DNA of 64,000 nucleotides from an uncultured Jannaschia sp. (GCF_947503795.1 NZ_CANNEZ010000001.1:983001-1047000); one strand, 5' to 3'. Shown: positions 36,570-45,429, numbered from the stretch's first letter. Notes: a model not told the origin generated them from the sequence alone. A program made the numbers and translations.

Positions 36570-37271
36570 ATGTCCCGCAACCTGATCGTCGGCCTGGCCG
36601 TCGTGGTCGTCGCCATCCTGGCCTGGATCGTGATCGACCGCATGGATGACGGCGAAGTGGCCGCCGTCGAGAGCGACGTCGAAGGCGCCGTCGTCGAGGC
36701 CGAAGCCGAAGCGGTCGAGACGACCGAAGAGGTCGAAGCCGCCGCCGAAGAGGCCGCTGCCGAAACCGAAGCCGCCGCCGAAGAGGCCGCTGCCGAGACC
36801 GAAGCCGCCGCGGAAGAGGCTGCCGAAGGTGCAGCCGCGCTGGCCGAAGATGCCGGTGAGGCGGTCGAGAACGCCGCCGACGCGACCGCCGAAGCCGCAG
36901 GCGACGCTGTCACCGCCACCGGCGAAGCGGTCGAGAACGCTGCCGAGGCCGTGGAGAACGCCGCCGAGGGCGCCGCTGCCGAGGTCACCGAATCGACTGT
37001 CGCCATCACCGATGACGCCGCCGTCGAAGCCACCGATGGTGTCGAGGTCACGACGACGACCGTGCCGCTGGAAGGTGGTGACGCCGACCTGAACACGCTG
37101 CTGACCGCCGAAAACTTCGATGGCGAGCAGATCCTGGTCTATGTCGACGAATCCGATCTCGACCCGGTCGTGAAGACGACCCTGCGCACGGCCGTCGAGC
37201 AGGCCGAGAACAACCCCGACATGGTCGACGCCGTCGTCCTTCAGCTGCGCACCCGCCTTCTGGGCGAGTGA
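36570..37271 (+). CDS. Membrane-anchored Ala/Glu-rich repeat protein
   Basis: 233 residues. An N-terminal hydrophobic anchor (LIVGLAVVVVAILAWIVI) is followed by a long acidic helix-forming region (about 30-170) made mostly of Ala and Glu, including near-perfect 11-residue units (AAAETEAAAEE). The C-terminal 60 residues are more ordinary (DADLNTLLTAENFDGEQILV, then VQLRTRLLGE-type end). GAGGAG before ATG 36570 fixes the start. Rhodobacterales genomes have similar proteins, of unknown role. Probably a periplasm- or cytoplasm-facing coiled structure. Confidence 0.72.
   Translation: MSRNLIVGLAVVVVAILAWIVIDRMDDGEVAAVESDVEGAVVEAEAEAVETTEEVEAAAEEAAAETEAAAEEAAAETEAAAEEAAEGAAALAEDAGEAVENAADATAEAAGDAVTATGEAVENAAEAVENAAEGAAAEVTESTVAITDDAAVEATDGVEVTTTTVPLEGGDADLNTLLTAENFDGEQILVYVDESDLDPVVKTTLRTAVEQAENNPDMVDAVVLQLRTRLLGE
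36753..36818 (+). repeat. Tandem 33-nt repeat inside the Ala/Glu-rich gene
   Basis: Two adjacent 33-nt units (36753-36785, 36786-36818) differ at only a few positions, and a 21-nt partial unit precedes them at 36732-36752. Each encodes eleven residues. Confidence 0.75.
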
Positions 37272-37291
37272 TCGCACCCACCTGAAACGAG

Positions 37292-37327
37292 AAGGGGCCG
37301 CGTCCGGTTTGGACGCGGCCCCTTTTT
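37292..37327 (+). terminator. Strong intrinsic terminator after Ala/Glu-rich gene
   Basis: A 14-bp perfect stem (37292-37305 with 37311-37324) with a 5-nt loop ends in a run of five T residues. It lies 20 nt after the stop codon. Confidence 0.88.
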
Positions 37328-37359
37328 CATGTCCGGCGAGCCATACGGCGTGGCGGGCG

Positions 37360-38223
37360 TCAGCCCACGAACGCCTTTTCGACGACGTAGTGCTTCGGCT
37401 CGGAGTTCGCGCCTTCCTCTAGGCCGAAGCCTTCGAGGATCTCCTTCAGATCGGTATTCAGACCCATCGAGCCGCAGACCATCGCGCGGTCCGTCTCGGG
37501 CGTGATCGCGTCGATGCCGAGATCGCGGAGCACCTCGCCCGAGCGCAGAAGCTCGGTGATCCGGCCCATCTTGGGCGACGTCTCGCGGGTGGTCGTCGGG
37601 TAGTAGCGCAGCTTGGCGATGTTCTCGGGCCCGATCAGCTCGGCCAGCATCTCGTCGCTCCGCACCTCCTCGATCAGGCGGCGGCCGTATTCCAGCTCGG
37701 CCACGTCGCGCACGGTATGGGTGACGATGACCTCTTCGAAGCGCTCGTAGGTCTCGGGGTCGCGTAGAAGCGAGGCGAAGGGCGCAAAGCCCGTGCCCGT
37801 GGCGAAGAACCACAGCCGTTTGCCCGGCAGCAGGGCGTCATGGACCAGCGTGCCCACCGGCTTGGGCCGCAGGATGATCTGGTCGCCCGGCTGGATGTGC
37901 TGGAGCTTAGAGGTCAGCGGGCCGTCCTGCACCTTGATGGAATAGAATTCCAATTCGTCGTCCCAACTGGGCGAGGCGATGGAATAGGCGCGCAGCAGGG
38001 GCTTCTGTCGCCCCGTCTCGGGATGCGGATCGCCCATCAGGCCGATCATGACGAACTCGCCCGACCGGAACCGAAGCGAGGCGGGGCGCGTCACCCGAAA
38101 GCTGAACAGCCGGTCGGTCCAGTGGGTGACGGCGGTGACCGTCTGGGCGTCGGGCAGGACGGGCTGCGCGGTGGCATTCACCGGGGTGGCGGGCTGCTGG
38201 GTCACGGGGCTCTGCTCGGTCAT
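37360..38223 (-). CDS. fpr: Ferredoxin--NADP+ reductase
   Basis: 287 residues of the bacterial FPR type. FAD motif: LLRAYSIASPSWDDELEFYS; NADP-binding region: LWFFATGTGFAPFASLLRD and DRAMVCGSMGLNTDLKEIL; C-terminal VEKAFVG, the ending of Rhodobacter-type FPR. It transfers electrons between NADPH and ferredoxin or flavodoxin. It lies 64 nt beyond DUF934 on the same strand as the sulfite reductase operon, so it could supply reducing power to it, though FPR is also an oxidative stress enzyme. Confidence 0.92.
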   Translation of the reverse strand: MTEQSPVTQQPATPVNATAQPVLPDAQTVTAVTHWTDRLFSFRVTRPASLRFRSGEFVMIGLMGDPHPETGRQKPLLRAYSIASPSWDDELEFYSIKVQDGPLTSKLQHIQPGDQIILRPKPVGTLVHDALLPGKRLWFFATGTGFAPFASLLRDPETYERFEEVIVTHTVRDVAELEYGRRLIEEVRSDEMLAELIGPENIAKLRYYPTTTRETSPKMGRITELLRSGEVLRDLGIDAITPETDRAMVCGSMGLNTDLKEILEGFGLEEGANSEPKHYVVEKAFVG

Positions 38224-38287
38224 GGGCTGTCGGACGCCGGTGTGGCGCCCCTCCGGGGTCTAGTCGTTGATCTGGGTCAGGGGAAGG

Positions 38288-38710
38288 TCAGGCGGCGTCG
38301 CGCGTGCGCCCCAGCCGGGCCTGATAGTCATGCGCGCGCCAACCGGCGCGGGCGCGCCATTGGTCCGCAGGCTGGCGGGCGGCGAGGGCCTCGTCGATCT
38401 CGACCTCGTCGAACCCCGCGCGCCGGGCCATGGCGTATTGGTCGGCGAGAACGTGCCCCGCGGCCCTCAGACGCCCGGCGAAGCCCGCGCGCCGCAGCTG
38501 TCGTGCGATGGTGAAGCCCCGCCCGTCGGCGAAGCTGGGAAACGCCACGCGGATCGTCACGACCTCGGCCAACCGGTCGAGGACCGGCGCGAGGTCGGCA
38601 TCGGGGGCGATGTCCACGGCGAGCGGCCCATTGGCCGGCAGCGCGTCCGAGGGAACGAACTGCGCGTTCAGGTCGTCGGCGGCGAAGCCGGTATCGGTCA
38701 CGATGGGCAT
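38288..38710 (-). CDS. DUF934 domain-containing protein of sulfur assimilation operon
   Basis: 140 residues. VDIAPDADLAPVLDRLAEVV, then IRVAFPSFADGRGFTIARQLRR and LRAAGHVLADQYAMARRAGFDEVEI are characteristic of DUF934, found next to sulfite reductase and APS reductase genes throughout the Alpha- and Betaproteobacteria. Its role in the pathway is not defined. The start is at MPIVTDTGFA, 4 nt after the cysH stop, so translation is probably coupled to that gene. Confidence 0.85.
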   Translation of the reverse strand: MPIVTDTGFAADDLNAQFVPSDALPANGPLAVDIAPDADLAPVLDRLAEVVTIRVAFPSFADGRGFTIARQLRRAGFAGRLRAAGHVLADQYAMARRAGFDEVEIDEALAARQPADQWRARAGWRAHDYQARLGRTRDAA

Positions 38711-38714
38711 GGGG

Positions 38715-39446
38715 TCAGTCCTTGCACGGCCGCGCGGGCCAGATGCGCGCGCCGTCAAGATGGATGCCGCATTCGGTCTTCTCGGTCCGGCGCCAGCGTC
38801 CCGCCCGCATGTCCTCGCCCGGCAGCACGCTTTCGGTGCAGGGCGCGCAGCCGATGGACGCGAAGCCCTTGGCGACCAGCGGGTGACGGGGCAGGGCGTG
38901 GGCGTCCATATGGGCGGCGATATCCTCGCGCGACCACGCGGCCAGCGGGTTGAACTTGAGCGCGGCGCCGTCGGCCTCGACCACGGCGAGGTCCGCCCGG
39001 TCGCCGCCGTGATGACGCTTCCGCCCGGTGATCCAACCGTCGAAGGCCTGCAACGCAAGTTCCAGTGGCTTGACCTTGCGAATGGCGCAGCAGGTGTCGG
39101 TGTCCGACTGGTGCAGGAGGCCGTCGGGGTCATGTGCGAAGGTATCCGCGGGATCGGGTCGGATGATACGGATATCGGTGAGGCCGAGGATCTCGGCCAC
39201 CTCGGTCTGGTAGGCGAGCGTTTCTACGAAGAGCATTCCCGTTTCGAGAAACAGGACCGGACGTGCGGGATCGACGCGCGACAGCAGATGCAGGAGGACG
39301 ACCGATTCGGCGCCGAAGGACGAAACCATGGCGATCTCGCCCGTCCCGAGCGCGCGGACTAGGATGGCCTCGGCGGGGGCGTCGGCCAGCTCGGCGTTCA
39401 GCGCGGCCGCGCGGGCGGCGATCAGGACATGGGCATCAAGCGGCAC
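38715..39446 (-). CDS. cysH: Adenylylsulfate reductase, thioredoxin-dependent (assimilatory)
   Basis: 243 residues. Four cysteines bind the [4Fe-4S] cluster of bacterial APS reductases: Cys119 and Cys120 (TDTCCAIRKVKPLEL) and Cys200 and Cys203 (ASIGCAPCTESVL). The catalytic Cys226 lies in the C-terminal ECGIHLDG. PAPS reductases lack the cluster, so APS is the likely substrate. It reduces APS to sulfite for the neighbouring sulfite reductase. Its start overlaps the sulfite reductase stop by 11 nt. Confidence 0.92.
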   Translation of the reverse strand: MPLDAHVLIAARAAALNAELADAPAEAILVRALGTGEIAMVSSFGAESVVLLHLLSRVDPARPVLFLETGMLFVETLAYQTEVAEILGLTDIRIIRPDPADTFAHDPDGLLHQSDTDTCCAIRKVKPLELALQAFDGWITGRKRHHGGDRADLAVVEADGAALKFNPLAAWSREDIAAHMDAHALPRHPLVAKGFASIGCAPCTESVLPGEDMRAGRWRRTEKTECGIHLDGARIWPARPCKD

Positions 39447-41085
39447 CGCGGGCCTCCGTGGGATAGAGCGCGGCCTTGAACGGGGCGGCGCCGAGCCGTT
39501 TGTAGGTCTCGAGGAAGATCTCGTCGGGTCCGTCCCTCAGGTCGAGATAGGCGAGGATCAGGCGCTCGATCGCCGGCACGATCTGGTCGTAGGCGAAGCC
39601 GGGACCGGTGCGCGCGCCGATCGCCGCGTCCGGGCCCTGATCGCCGCCCAGCGTGATCTGGTAGTTCTCGACGCCCGCGCGATCCAGCCCGATGATGCCG
39701 ATATGGCCCACATGGTGGTGCCCGCAGGCATTGATGCAGCCCGAGATCTTGATCTTCAGGTGGCCGACATCGTGCTCGATCTTGAGGTCGTCGATGCGGG
39801 TCGCGATGGCTTGTGCGACGGGGATCGAGCGGGCGGTGGCCAGCGCGCAGTAGTCCATGCCGGGGCAGGCGATGATGTCGGAGGCCAGCCCGATATTCGC
39901 AGTTCCGAGCCCTGCGCCGCGCAGTGCGGCATGGATCGCGGGCAGCGCGTCGCGCGGCACATGCGGCAGGATGACGTTCTGCTCGTGGCTGATGCGGAGC
40001 TCGCCATAGGCATGGGTCTCGGCCAGGTCCGCGATCAGGCGCATCTGGTCGGCCGTGGCGTCGCCGGGCGTCGCGCCATGGGCCTTTAGCGAGATGGTGA
40101 CGACGGCGTGGTCGCCCCGGCGGTGGGCCTCGGTATTGGTGTCGATCCAGGACCGCAGGACGGGGTCGAGGGTGGGGGTCGCCTCGTTGTCGCGGAAGGC
40201 CGGCGGGGCGAACTGCGCCTCGATCCGCGCCAGCGCGGCCATGGCGCTTTGGTCGAAGAGCGGGCGGATCTCGGCGAAGCGGGCGTCGATCATGGCCCGG
40301 ATCTCGTCCAGGCCGGTCTCGTGGACGGTGATCTTGATGCGCGCCTTGTACTTGTTGTCGCGCCGCCCGAGCCGGTTGTAGACCGACACGATCGCCTCGC
40401 AATAGGGCAGCAGATCCGCCAGCGGCAGCCAGTCGGTCAGCACCTTGCCCACCATCGGCGTGCGACCGAGGCCGCCACCGATCAGGACGCGGATGCCGAT
40501 CTCGTTCCCGCGCGCGACCAGTTGCAGGCCGATATCGTGGGCGCGGGTGACGGCGCGGTCCATGGGCGAACCCGTGACCGCGATCTTGAACTTGCGCGGC
40601 AGGAACTGGAATTCCGGGTGATCGGTGGACCATTGGCGCAGAAGCTCGGCCACGGGGCGGGGATCGGCCACCTCGTCGGCATGGGCGCCTGCGAAATGGT
40701 CGGCGGTCACGTTGCGGATCGTGTTTCCGGAGGTCTGGATCGCGTGCATCCCGACCTCGCCCAGCCGGTCGAGCATGTCGGGGATGTCGCGCAGTTCGGG
40801 CCAGTTGTACTGGATGTTCTGGCGCGTGGTGAAATGGCCGTAGCCCTTGTCATAGGTCTCGGCCAGGTCGGCCAGCACCCGCATCTGCGCGCTGGACAGC
40901 GTGCCGTAGGGGATCGCCACCCGCAGCATGTAGGCATGCAGCTGCAAATAGACGCCGTTCATGAGGCGCAGCGGCTTGAACTCGTCTTCGGTCAGGCTGC
41001 CGTCGATGCGGCGCTCGACTTGGGCGCGGAACTGGGCGTTCCGCTCGGCGAGGAAGGCGCGGTCGAAATCGTCGTACTGGTACAT
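39436..41085 (-). CDS. cysI: Nitrite/sulfite reductase, sirohaem- and [4Fe-4S]-binding
   Basis: 549 residues with the normal duplicated ferredoxin-like/sirohaem organisation. The cluster-haem ligands are the C-x5-C segment ACPGMDYCALATARS and the C-x3-C segment GCINACGHHHVGHIG. The N-terminus holds RNAQFRAQVERRIDG and FTTRQNIQYNWPEL. Assimilatory sulfite reduction is favoured because the gene is between siroheme synthase and APS reductase, though the nitrite enzyme has the same fold. It starts next to DUF2849 (41085). Confidence 0.92.
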   Translation of the reverse strand: MYQYDDFDRAFLAERNAQFRAQVERRIDGSLTEDEFKPLRLMNGVYLQLHAYMLRVAIPYGTLSSAQMRVLADLAETYDKGYGHFTTRQNIQYNWPELRDIPDMLDRLGEVGMHAIQTSGNTIRNVTADHFAGAHADEVADPRPVAELLRQWSTDHPEFQFLPRKFKIAVTGSPMDRAVTRAHDIGLQLVARGNEIGIRVLIGGGLGRTPMVGKVLTDWLPLADLLPYCEAIVSVYNRLGRRDNKYKARIKITVHETGLDEIRAMIDARFAEIRPLFDQSAMAALARIEAQFAPPAFRDNEATPTLDPVLRSWIDTNTEAHRRGDHAVVTISLKAHGATPGDATADQMRLIADLAETHAYGELRISHEQNVILPHVPRDALPAIHAALRGAGLGTANIGLASDIIACPGMDYCALATARSIPVAQAIATRIDDLKIEHDVGHLKIKISGCINACGHHHVGHIGIIGLDRAGVENYQITLGGDQGPDAAIGARTGPGFAYDQIVPAIERLILAYLDLRDGPDEIFLETYKRLGAAPFKAALYPTEARGAA

Positions 41086-41387
41086 CAGGATGCCTCGTGG
41101 GCTTTGCCGTGGGCGTAATTCGTGGGGCCGCTGGCGCGGAAGGCCTCGCGGAAATGGACGGGGGCCGGGCCATTCTCGGTCCGCGTCACCTCGGCGAGGT
41201 AGGCGCCGACGATATGCGGCTGGGCCAGCGCATCGAGGAGGCGGGCCTCGGCCACGGCCTCGTCGGTCAGCATCTCGGCGTCGGAGAGGGCGGTGACCCA
41301 GGTGTCGGCAGCGGACAGATAGACCACGTCGCCTTCGAGCAGGCGATTGGCGGTGACGACCTTGGGGGCGAAGGGGCGGCGGCTCAT
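41085..41387 (-). CDS. DUF2849 domain-containing protein
   Basis: 100 residues. VVTANRLLEGDVVYLSAADT, ALSDAEMLTDEAVAEARLL and RTENGPAPVHFREAFRASGP are typical of DUF2849, found between siroheme synthase and sulfite reductase genes in Alphaproteobacteria. Function unknown; small, cytosolic. It overlaps cysG by ATGA and its last base shares the start of the reductase gene, which suggests a tightly coupled product. Confidence 0.82.
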   Translation of the reverse strand: MSRRPFAPKVVTANRLLEGDVVYLSAADTWVTALSDAEMLTDEAVAEARLLDALAQPHIVGAYLAEVTRTENGPAPVHFREAFRASGPTNYAHGKAHEAS

Positions 41388-42760
41388 AGCGCGATCTCCC
41401 GAAGGGTTGCGGCGGCCGCGCGGGGGGCGAGGCCGTGGAGAAGGAGGGCGGGGCCGGTCACGTCGGCCAGCACGTCGGGCAGGGTGGCAAGGGTCGCGGG
41501 GATCGTCCGCTGATCGGTGCGGGAGGCGTTCTCGACGATGGTGACGGGGGTGCCGGGCGCCGCGCCGTGCATCATCAGCCGGCCCTGCATCCAGCGCGCG
41601 GCGCGCTTGCCCATGTAGATGCCCGCGACCGCGCCGGGGCGGGCCAGCGCCGCCCAGTCCTGGTCCGCGAAGCCCTGCATATCGTGGCCCGTCAGCATCC
41701 GGACCGATCCGTTCCGCCCGCGCTTCGTCAGGCTCTGCCCGATCGAGGCGACGGCGGCGGATGCGGCGGTGATGCCCGGCACGATGGTCCACGCGACGCC
41801 GGCGGCGTCGAGCGCCTCGATCTCCTCGTCGAGCCGGCCGAAGATGGTCGGATCGCCGGATTTCAGCCGCACGACATGCGCGCCGCCGCTGGCATGAGCC
41901 ACCATCAGGTCGTTGATCGCGTCCTGCCCGGTCGAGGGGCCGAACCCCTCCTTGCCGACGTCGAGGATGACCGCCTCGCGCCGCGCCAGCTCGAGGATCT
42001 CGGGTGCCACGAGCCGGTCGTGGATCACCACGTCGGCGCGGTCGAGGGCCCGGCGGGCCTTGACCGTCAGAAGCTCGGGGTCGCCGGGGCCCGCGCCCAC
42101 GAGGTCGACATGGCCGGGACGCGCGTCCCCGGACAGGTGCCGATCGAGGAGCGTGTCGAGCGTGTCGCGGATCGCGGACTCGCCCCGGTCGGCGGCGCGG
42201 GGACCGGCCTCGTTATAGTACTCGGCCCAGAAGCGGCGGCGCACGGCCCCCATCGGCAGCGCGTCGGCGGTCGCGCGGAAGGTCTTGGCGATCCGCGCGA
42301 GCAGGCCCGTGGCGGCGGGCAGGCGGGCTTCGATATCGGCCTTGATCTTGCGGGCGAGGACGGGGGCCGCCCCTTCGGTCCCGATGGCGACGACGACCGG
42401 GTCGCGGTCGACGATGGCGGGCGTGATGAATTGCGAGTTCTGGAGGTCGTCGACGACGTTGACCAGCGCGCCGTCGGCGGTGGCGAGACGCAGGGCCTCG
42501 GCGTCGCGGGTTGCATCCTCATGCGCGGCATAGGCCACGACGCAGCAGAGCGCGTCACCGGGCTCCTGGGCGCGGGGGATCAGGGTCAGGCGGCCGTCGG
42601 CAGCCCAGTCCGTGATCTCGGGGGCGGGATCCTCGGCCAGCACGGTGATATGCGCTTCGGTCTTCAGAAGCAGGCGCAGCTTGGCGATGGCGGCATCCCC
42701 GCCGCCCGCAACAAGGACGCGGCGACCGGCGAGGGCGAGGAAGACGGGGAAGTGCTGCAT
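41384..42760 (-). CDS. cysG: Siroheme synthase (CysG, trifunctional)
   Basis: 458 residues in two parts. The N-terminal dehydrogenase/ferrochelatase (about 1-205) has RRVLVAGGGDAAIAKLRLLL with the nucleotide-binding glycines. The C-terminal uroporphyrinogen-III methyltransferase has VDLVGAGPGDPELLTVKARR, then VRLKSGDPTIFGRLDEEIEAL. It makes the sirohaem for sulfite reductase. The start at MQHFPVFLAL lies 140 bases before the divergent Lrp gene; this is the first gene of the operon. Confidence 0.93.
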   Translation of the reverse strand: MQHFPVFLALAGRRVLVAGGGDAAIAKLRLLLKTEAHITVLAEDPAPEITDWAADGRLTLIPRAQEPGDALCCVVAYAAHEDATRDAEALRLATADGALVNVVDDLQNSQFITPAIVDRDPVVVAIGTEGAAPVLARKIKADIEARLPAATGLLARIAKTFRATADALPMGAVRRRFWAEYYNEAGPRAADRGESAIRDTLDTLLDRHLSGDARPGHVDLVGAGPGDPELLTVKARRALDRADVVIHDRLVAPEILELARREAVILDVGKEGFGPSTGQDAINDLMVAHASGGAHVVRLKSGDPTIFGRLDEEIEALDAAGVAWTIVPGITAASAAVASIGQSLTKRGRNGSVRMLTGHDMQGFADQDWAALARPGAVAGIYMGKRAARWMQGRLMMHGAAPGTPVTIVENASRTDQRTIPATLATLPDVLADVTGPALLLHGLAPRAAAATLREIAL

Positions 42761-42854
42761 GGGGCCGGAACCTGTGTTTCGTCTTTCCCGAATGTAGAAC
42801 ATCGTCCTCGGAATGGGCAGGTGGGCGGCGATGACAAGAACGTTGTCATCGTGG

Positions 42855-42884
42855 ATATCTATCGGATATGCGTTCGTTCCGAAC
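42855..42884. promoter_or_regulatory. Inverted repeats in the cysG/Lrp divergent promoter
   Basis: Two short palindromes lie in tandem: atatc-N5-gatat (42855-42869) and gttcg-N3-cgaac (42872-42884), just upstream of the Lrp-family start at 42901. They are plausible operators for autoregulation and control of the sulfur genes. Confidence 0.4.
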
Positions 42885-42900
42885 AGCGAAGGATTTGCGA

Positions 42901-43362
42901 ATGGCGGCCCGATTGGATGAGCTGGATCGGAAGATCCTCCGGCGGTTGCAGGCGGATGCGGGCGAGTCGCTCGACGCGATCGCCCGCGAGGTGGGGTCGT
43001 CGAAGACCCCGGTGTGGAACCGGATTCGCAAGATGCGAGAGGCGGGCGTGATCGGCCCGAGCACGGTGATCGTCGATCCCGACGCGCTGGGGCTGGAGGC
43101 GTGTTTCTTCGTGCTGATCCGCACCTCGGAACACGAGGCGGAGTGGCAGGCGCGCTTCCTCGCCGCGCTCCGCGCTCGCCCCGAAGTGCAGGAGGCGCAC
43201 CGGCTGGCGGGCGAGATCGACTACATCCTGAAGGTCCGGGTCGAGAACGCGCGCGCCTACGACACGTTCTACCAGGCGCTGATCTCGGAGGTGCGGGTGT
43301 TCAACGTCACCGCGCTCCTGTCGATGGAGGAGCTCAAGGCCGAGACCGCGCTCCCTGTCTGA
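42901..43362 (+). CDS. Lrp/AsnC-family regulator, divergent from sulfur assimilation operon
   Basis: 153 residues. The N-terminal winged helix has LDELDRKILRRLQADAGES, then LDAIAREVGSSKTPVWNRIRKM; the C-terminal RAM-type domain has EVQEAHRLAGEIDYILKVRV. ATG 42901 is chosen, though the frame opens at 42868. Its position opposite cysG suggests that it controls the cys operon in response to a sulfur amino acid, a common arrangement in Alphaproteobacteria; this is inference from position. Confidence 0.85.
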   Translation: MAARLDELDRKILRRLQADAGESLDAIAREVGSSKTPVWNRIRKMREAGVIGPSTVIVDPDALGLEACFFVLIRTSEHEAEWQARFLAALRARPEVQEAHRLAGEIDYILKVRVENARAYDTFYQALISEVRVFNVTALLSMEELKAETALPV

Positions 43363-43371
43363 CTAGGGGCG

Positions 43372-43809
43372 TCAGCCGAGGTCCTTCGGGGTCACGAAGG
43401 CCAGCACGGCGCCATCGTCGCCAATCACGCAGCACGCGCCCGGCGGGTAGTGCCCGAACGCGGGATGGTCGGGGGGCGGTGCGGCCAATTCGGCGGCGGC
43501 TTCGGCGATGCCCGGATTGTGGGCGACGATCATAAGCGGTGCGGTGGCATCGCGCGCGTGGTCGAGCAGCACGCGCGTCGGCGCGTTGTAGAGGTCGTCG
43601 GGGAAGGCCGTCTCGGCGGCGAGGTCGAGGGCATCGAGCGTCTCGCGCGTACGGGTCGCTGGCGAGCAGAGGATGCGCGCGGGCAGGTGGCCGTCGGCTC
43701 GCAGCCAATCCCCGATCCGGCGGGCATCCGCGATGCCCTTCTCGGTCAGGTGCCGCGCGCGGTCGGGGCGGCCGCCGCCGGCCTGTGCGTGGCGCAACAG
43801 GATCAGCAT
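43372..43809 (-). CDS. SixA-like histidine phosphatase
   Basis: 145 residues. The phosphatase RHG-type motif is [11 protein letters not shown] at the N-terminus (catalytic His), followed by LTEKGIADARRIGDWLR, LCSPATRTRETLD and the second catalytic region VAHNPGIAEAAAELA. SixA dephosphorylates histidine-phosphotransfer domains; other small phosphatases share the fold. It overlaps the preceding Fe-S protein gene by 7 nt. Confidence 0.88.
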   Translation of the reverse strand: MLILLRHAQAGGGRPDRARHLTEKGIADARRIGDWLRADGHLPARILCSPATRTRETLDALDLAAETAFPDDLYNAPTRVLLDHARDATAPLMIVAHNPGIAEAAAELAAPPPDHPAFGHYPPGACCVIGDDGAVLAFVTPKDLG

Positions 43810-44423
43810 GGGTGAAACGCCGCCATGTGATGCGCGGCCTGCGCGTCCGGCCGGGGCGGCGAGGCGGGGCAGGCGCGGCGGACGGCACAGCCGCGCGCCA
43901 TGCAGTCGTTGCGCGGATCGTCGAGCCAGGCGTGACAGGCCGGGAGGTCATAGCCGTCGGATGTCAGAGCAAGGACGGGACAGGCCGTGGTACAGGGCGC
44001 AGGGCATCCCACGCAGGGCGACGGGCCGGGCGCGGGGAGGACGATCCGGCGCGGCACCCGGATCGCGCCGCGAAAGCTGACGTTGAGGCCTTGGGTCCGG
44101 TGCACGAGCAGGCCCACCGGCGAGACATGGCACGCCCCGGTGCCCGTGGCCCAGGTCATGAAGGGCTGGCGCGGCGTGCCGAAGGGAAAGAGCGCCGTGC
44201 CCCCAAGATCCCGCGCCAGCGCCGTGAGCACGCGAGCGGACCAGCGATCGATCGGGTCCGGCGCATGGGCTTCGGGTGAGGCTTGCAGAACTCTCCAGAA
44301 GCGCGCGGGGTCAGGTCCGTAGAGAAGGAGTGTGCCCTCGCCCTTCTGCATTCCGCCCAGCAGTTCCAATCCCAGCACGGTGGCCTCGGCGGCCAACGCG
44401 TCCCAGGTGGCGGCCTCAGCCAC
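43803..44423 (-). CDS. Iron-sulfur protein related to epoxyqueuosine reductase ferredoxin domain
   Basis: 206 residues. The N-terminal half ([37 protein letters not shown]) matches the helical part seen in QueG-like reductases without the cobalamin-binding motifs. The C-terminal ferredoxin region has [18 protein letters not shown] and [14 protein letters not shown], enough cysteines for one or two [4Fe-4S] clusters. Substrate and role are unknown. It overlaps moaA by 8 nt and SixA by 7 nt, implying one operon. Confidence 0.68.
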   Translation of the reverse strand: MAEAATWDALAAEATVLGLELLGGMQKGEGTLLLYGPDPARFWRVLQASPEAHAPDPIDRWSARVLTALARDLGGTALFPFGTPRQPFMTWATGTGACHVSPVGLLVHRTQGLNVSFRGAIRVPRRIVLPAPGPSPCVGCPAPCTTACPVLALTSDGYDLPACHAWLDDPRNDCMARGCAVRRACPASPPRPDAQAAHHMAAFHPC

Positions 44424-45429
44424 CGGTATGGCTCATGTGGCGCGACATCTGCCCCGCGACCCGCTGGCGCGAATAGTCGAAATCGTGGCCCTTGGGCTTG
44501 CGCGCGATGGCCGCCCGTATCGCGGCCTCGACGGGTGCGTCCTCGGGCGCGGCCCGAAGCGGCGCGCGCAAGTCCGCCATGTCTTCCTGTCCGAGGCACA
44601 TGAACAACTGGCCCGTACAGGTCAGCCGCACCCGGTTGCAGCTTTCGCAGAAATTATGGGTCAGCGGCGTGATGAAGCCCAACCGCTGACCCGTCTCGGC
44701 AAGCGTGAAATACCGGGCTGGCCCGCCGGTGCGATGCGCGGATTCCGTCAGCGTGAAGCGCTCGGCCAGCCGGGCGCGCAGATCGGCGAGCGGCCAATAT
44801 TGGTCGAGCCGAAGCGTGCCATCTGTGCCGTCGCCCATATCGCCCATCGGCATGACCTCGATGAAGGTCAGGTCGAGGTCCTCGGCGGCGGCCCAGGCCA
44901 CGAGGTCGAAGAGCTCGCCGTCGTTCACGCCCTTGAGCGCGACGGCGTTGATCTTGACGCGCAGCCCCGCGGCTTGAGCCGCGGCAATGCCGCGACGGAC
45001 CTTGGCGAGGTCGCCCCAACGGGTGATCGCGCGGAACCGGTCCGCATCGAGGGTATCGAGCGAAACGTTGACGCGGCGCACACCGACGGCGGCGAGATCG
45101 GCCGCGAAGCGCTCGAGCTGCGATCCGTTGGTCGTCAGCGTCAACTCGTCAAGCCCGTGGCCCAGATGCTGGGACATGCCTTCGAAGAAGGACATGATGT
45201 TGCGGCGCACCAAGGGCTCGCCGCCGGTGATGCGCAGCTTGCGCACGCCCATGCGGACGAAGGCCGTGCACAGGCGCTCCAGCTCCTCGAGGGTCAGAAG
45301 GTCCTTCTTGGGCAGGAAGGTCATGTGTTCCGACATGCAGTAGGTGCAGCGGAAATCGCAGCGGTCGGTAACCGACACCCGGAGGTAGTCGATGGTTCGG
45401 GCGAAGGGGTCGATCAGCGGTGCGGACAT
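44416..45429 (-). CDS. moaA: GTP 3',8-cyclase, molybdenum cofactor biosynthesis (MoaA)
   Basis: 337 residues, a radical SAM enzyme that cyclises GTP in the first step of molybdopterin synthesis. The SAM cluster uses Cys24, 28 and 31 ([15 protein letters not shown]). The second cluster region is [15 protein letters not shown], and the protein ends in the essential GG (SHTGG). Molybdenum cofactor is needed by the form II Cox enzyme in the window. The start at [12 protein letters not shown] is the usual N-terminus; the upstream extension is low-complexity and lacks homology. Confidence 0.94.
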   Translation of the reverse strand: MSAPLIDPFARTIDYLRVSVTDRCDFRCTYCMSEHMTFLPKKDLLTLEELERLCTAFVRMGVRKLRITGGEPLVRRNIMSFFEGMSQHLGHGLDELTLTTNGSQLERFAADLAAVGVRRVNVSLDTLDADRFRAITRWGDLAKVRRGIAAAQAAGLRVKINAVALKGVNDGELFDLVAWAAAEDLDLTFIEVMPMGDMGDGTDGTLRLDQYWPLADLRARLAERFTLTESAHRTGGPARYFTLAETGQRLGFITPLTHNFCESCNRVRLTCTGQLFMCLGQEDMADLRAPLRAAPEDAPVEAAIRAAIARKPKGHDFDYSRQRVAGQMSRHMSHTGG

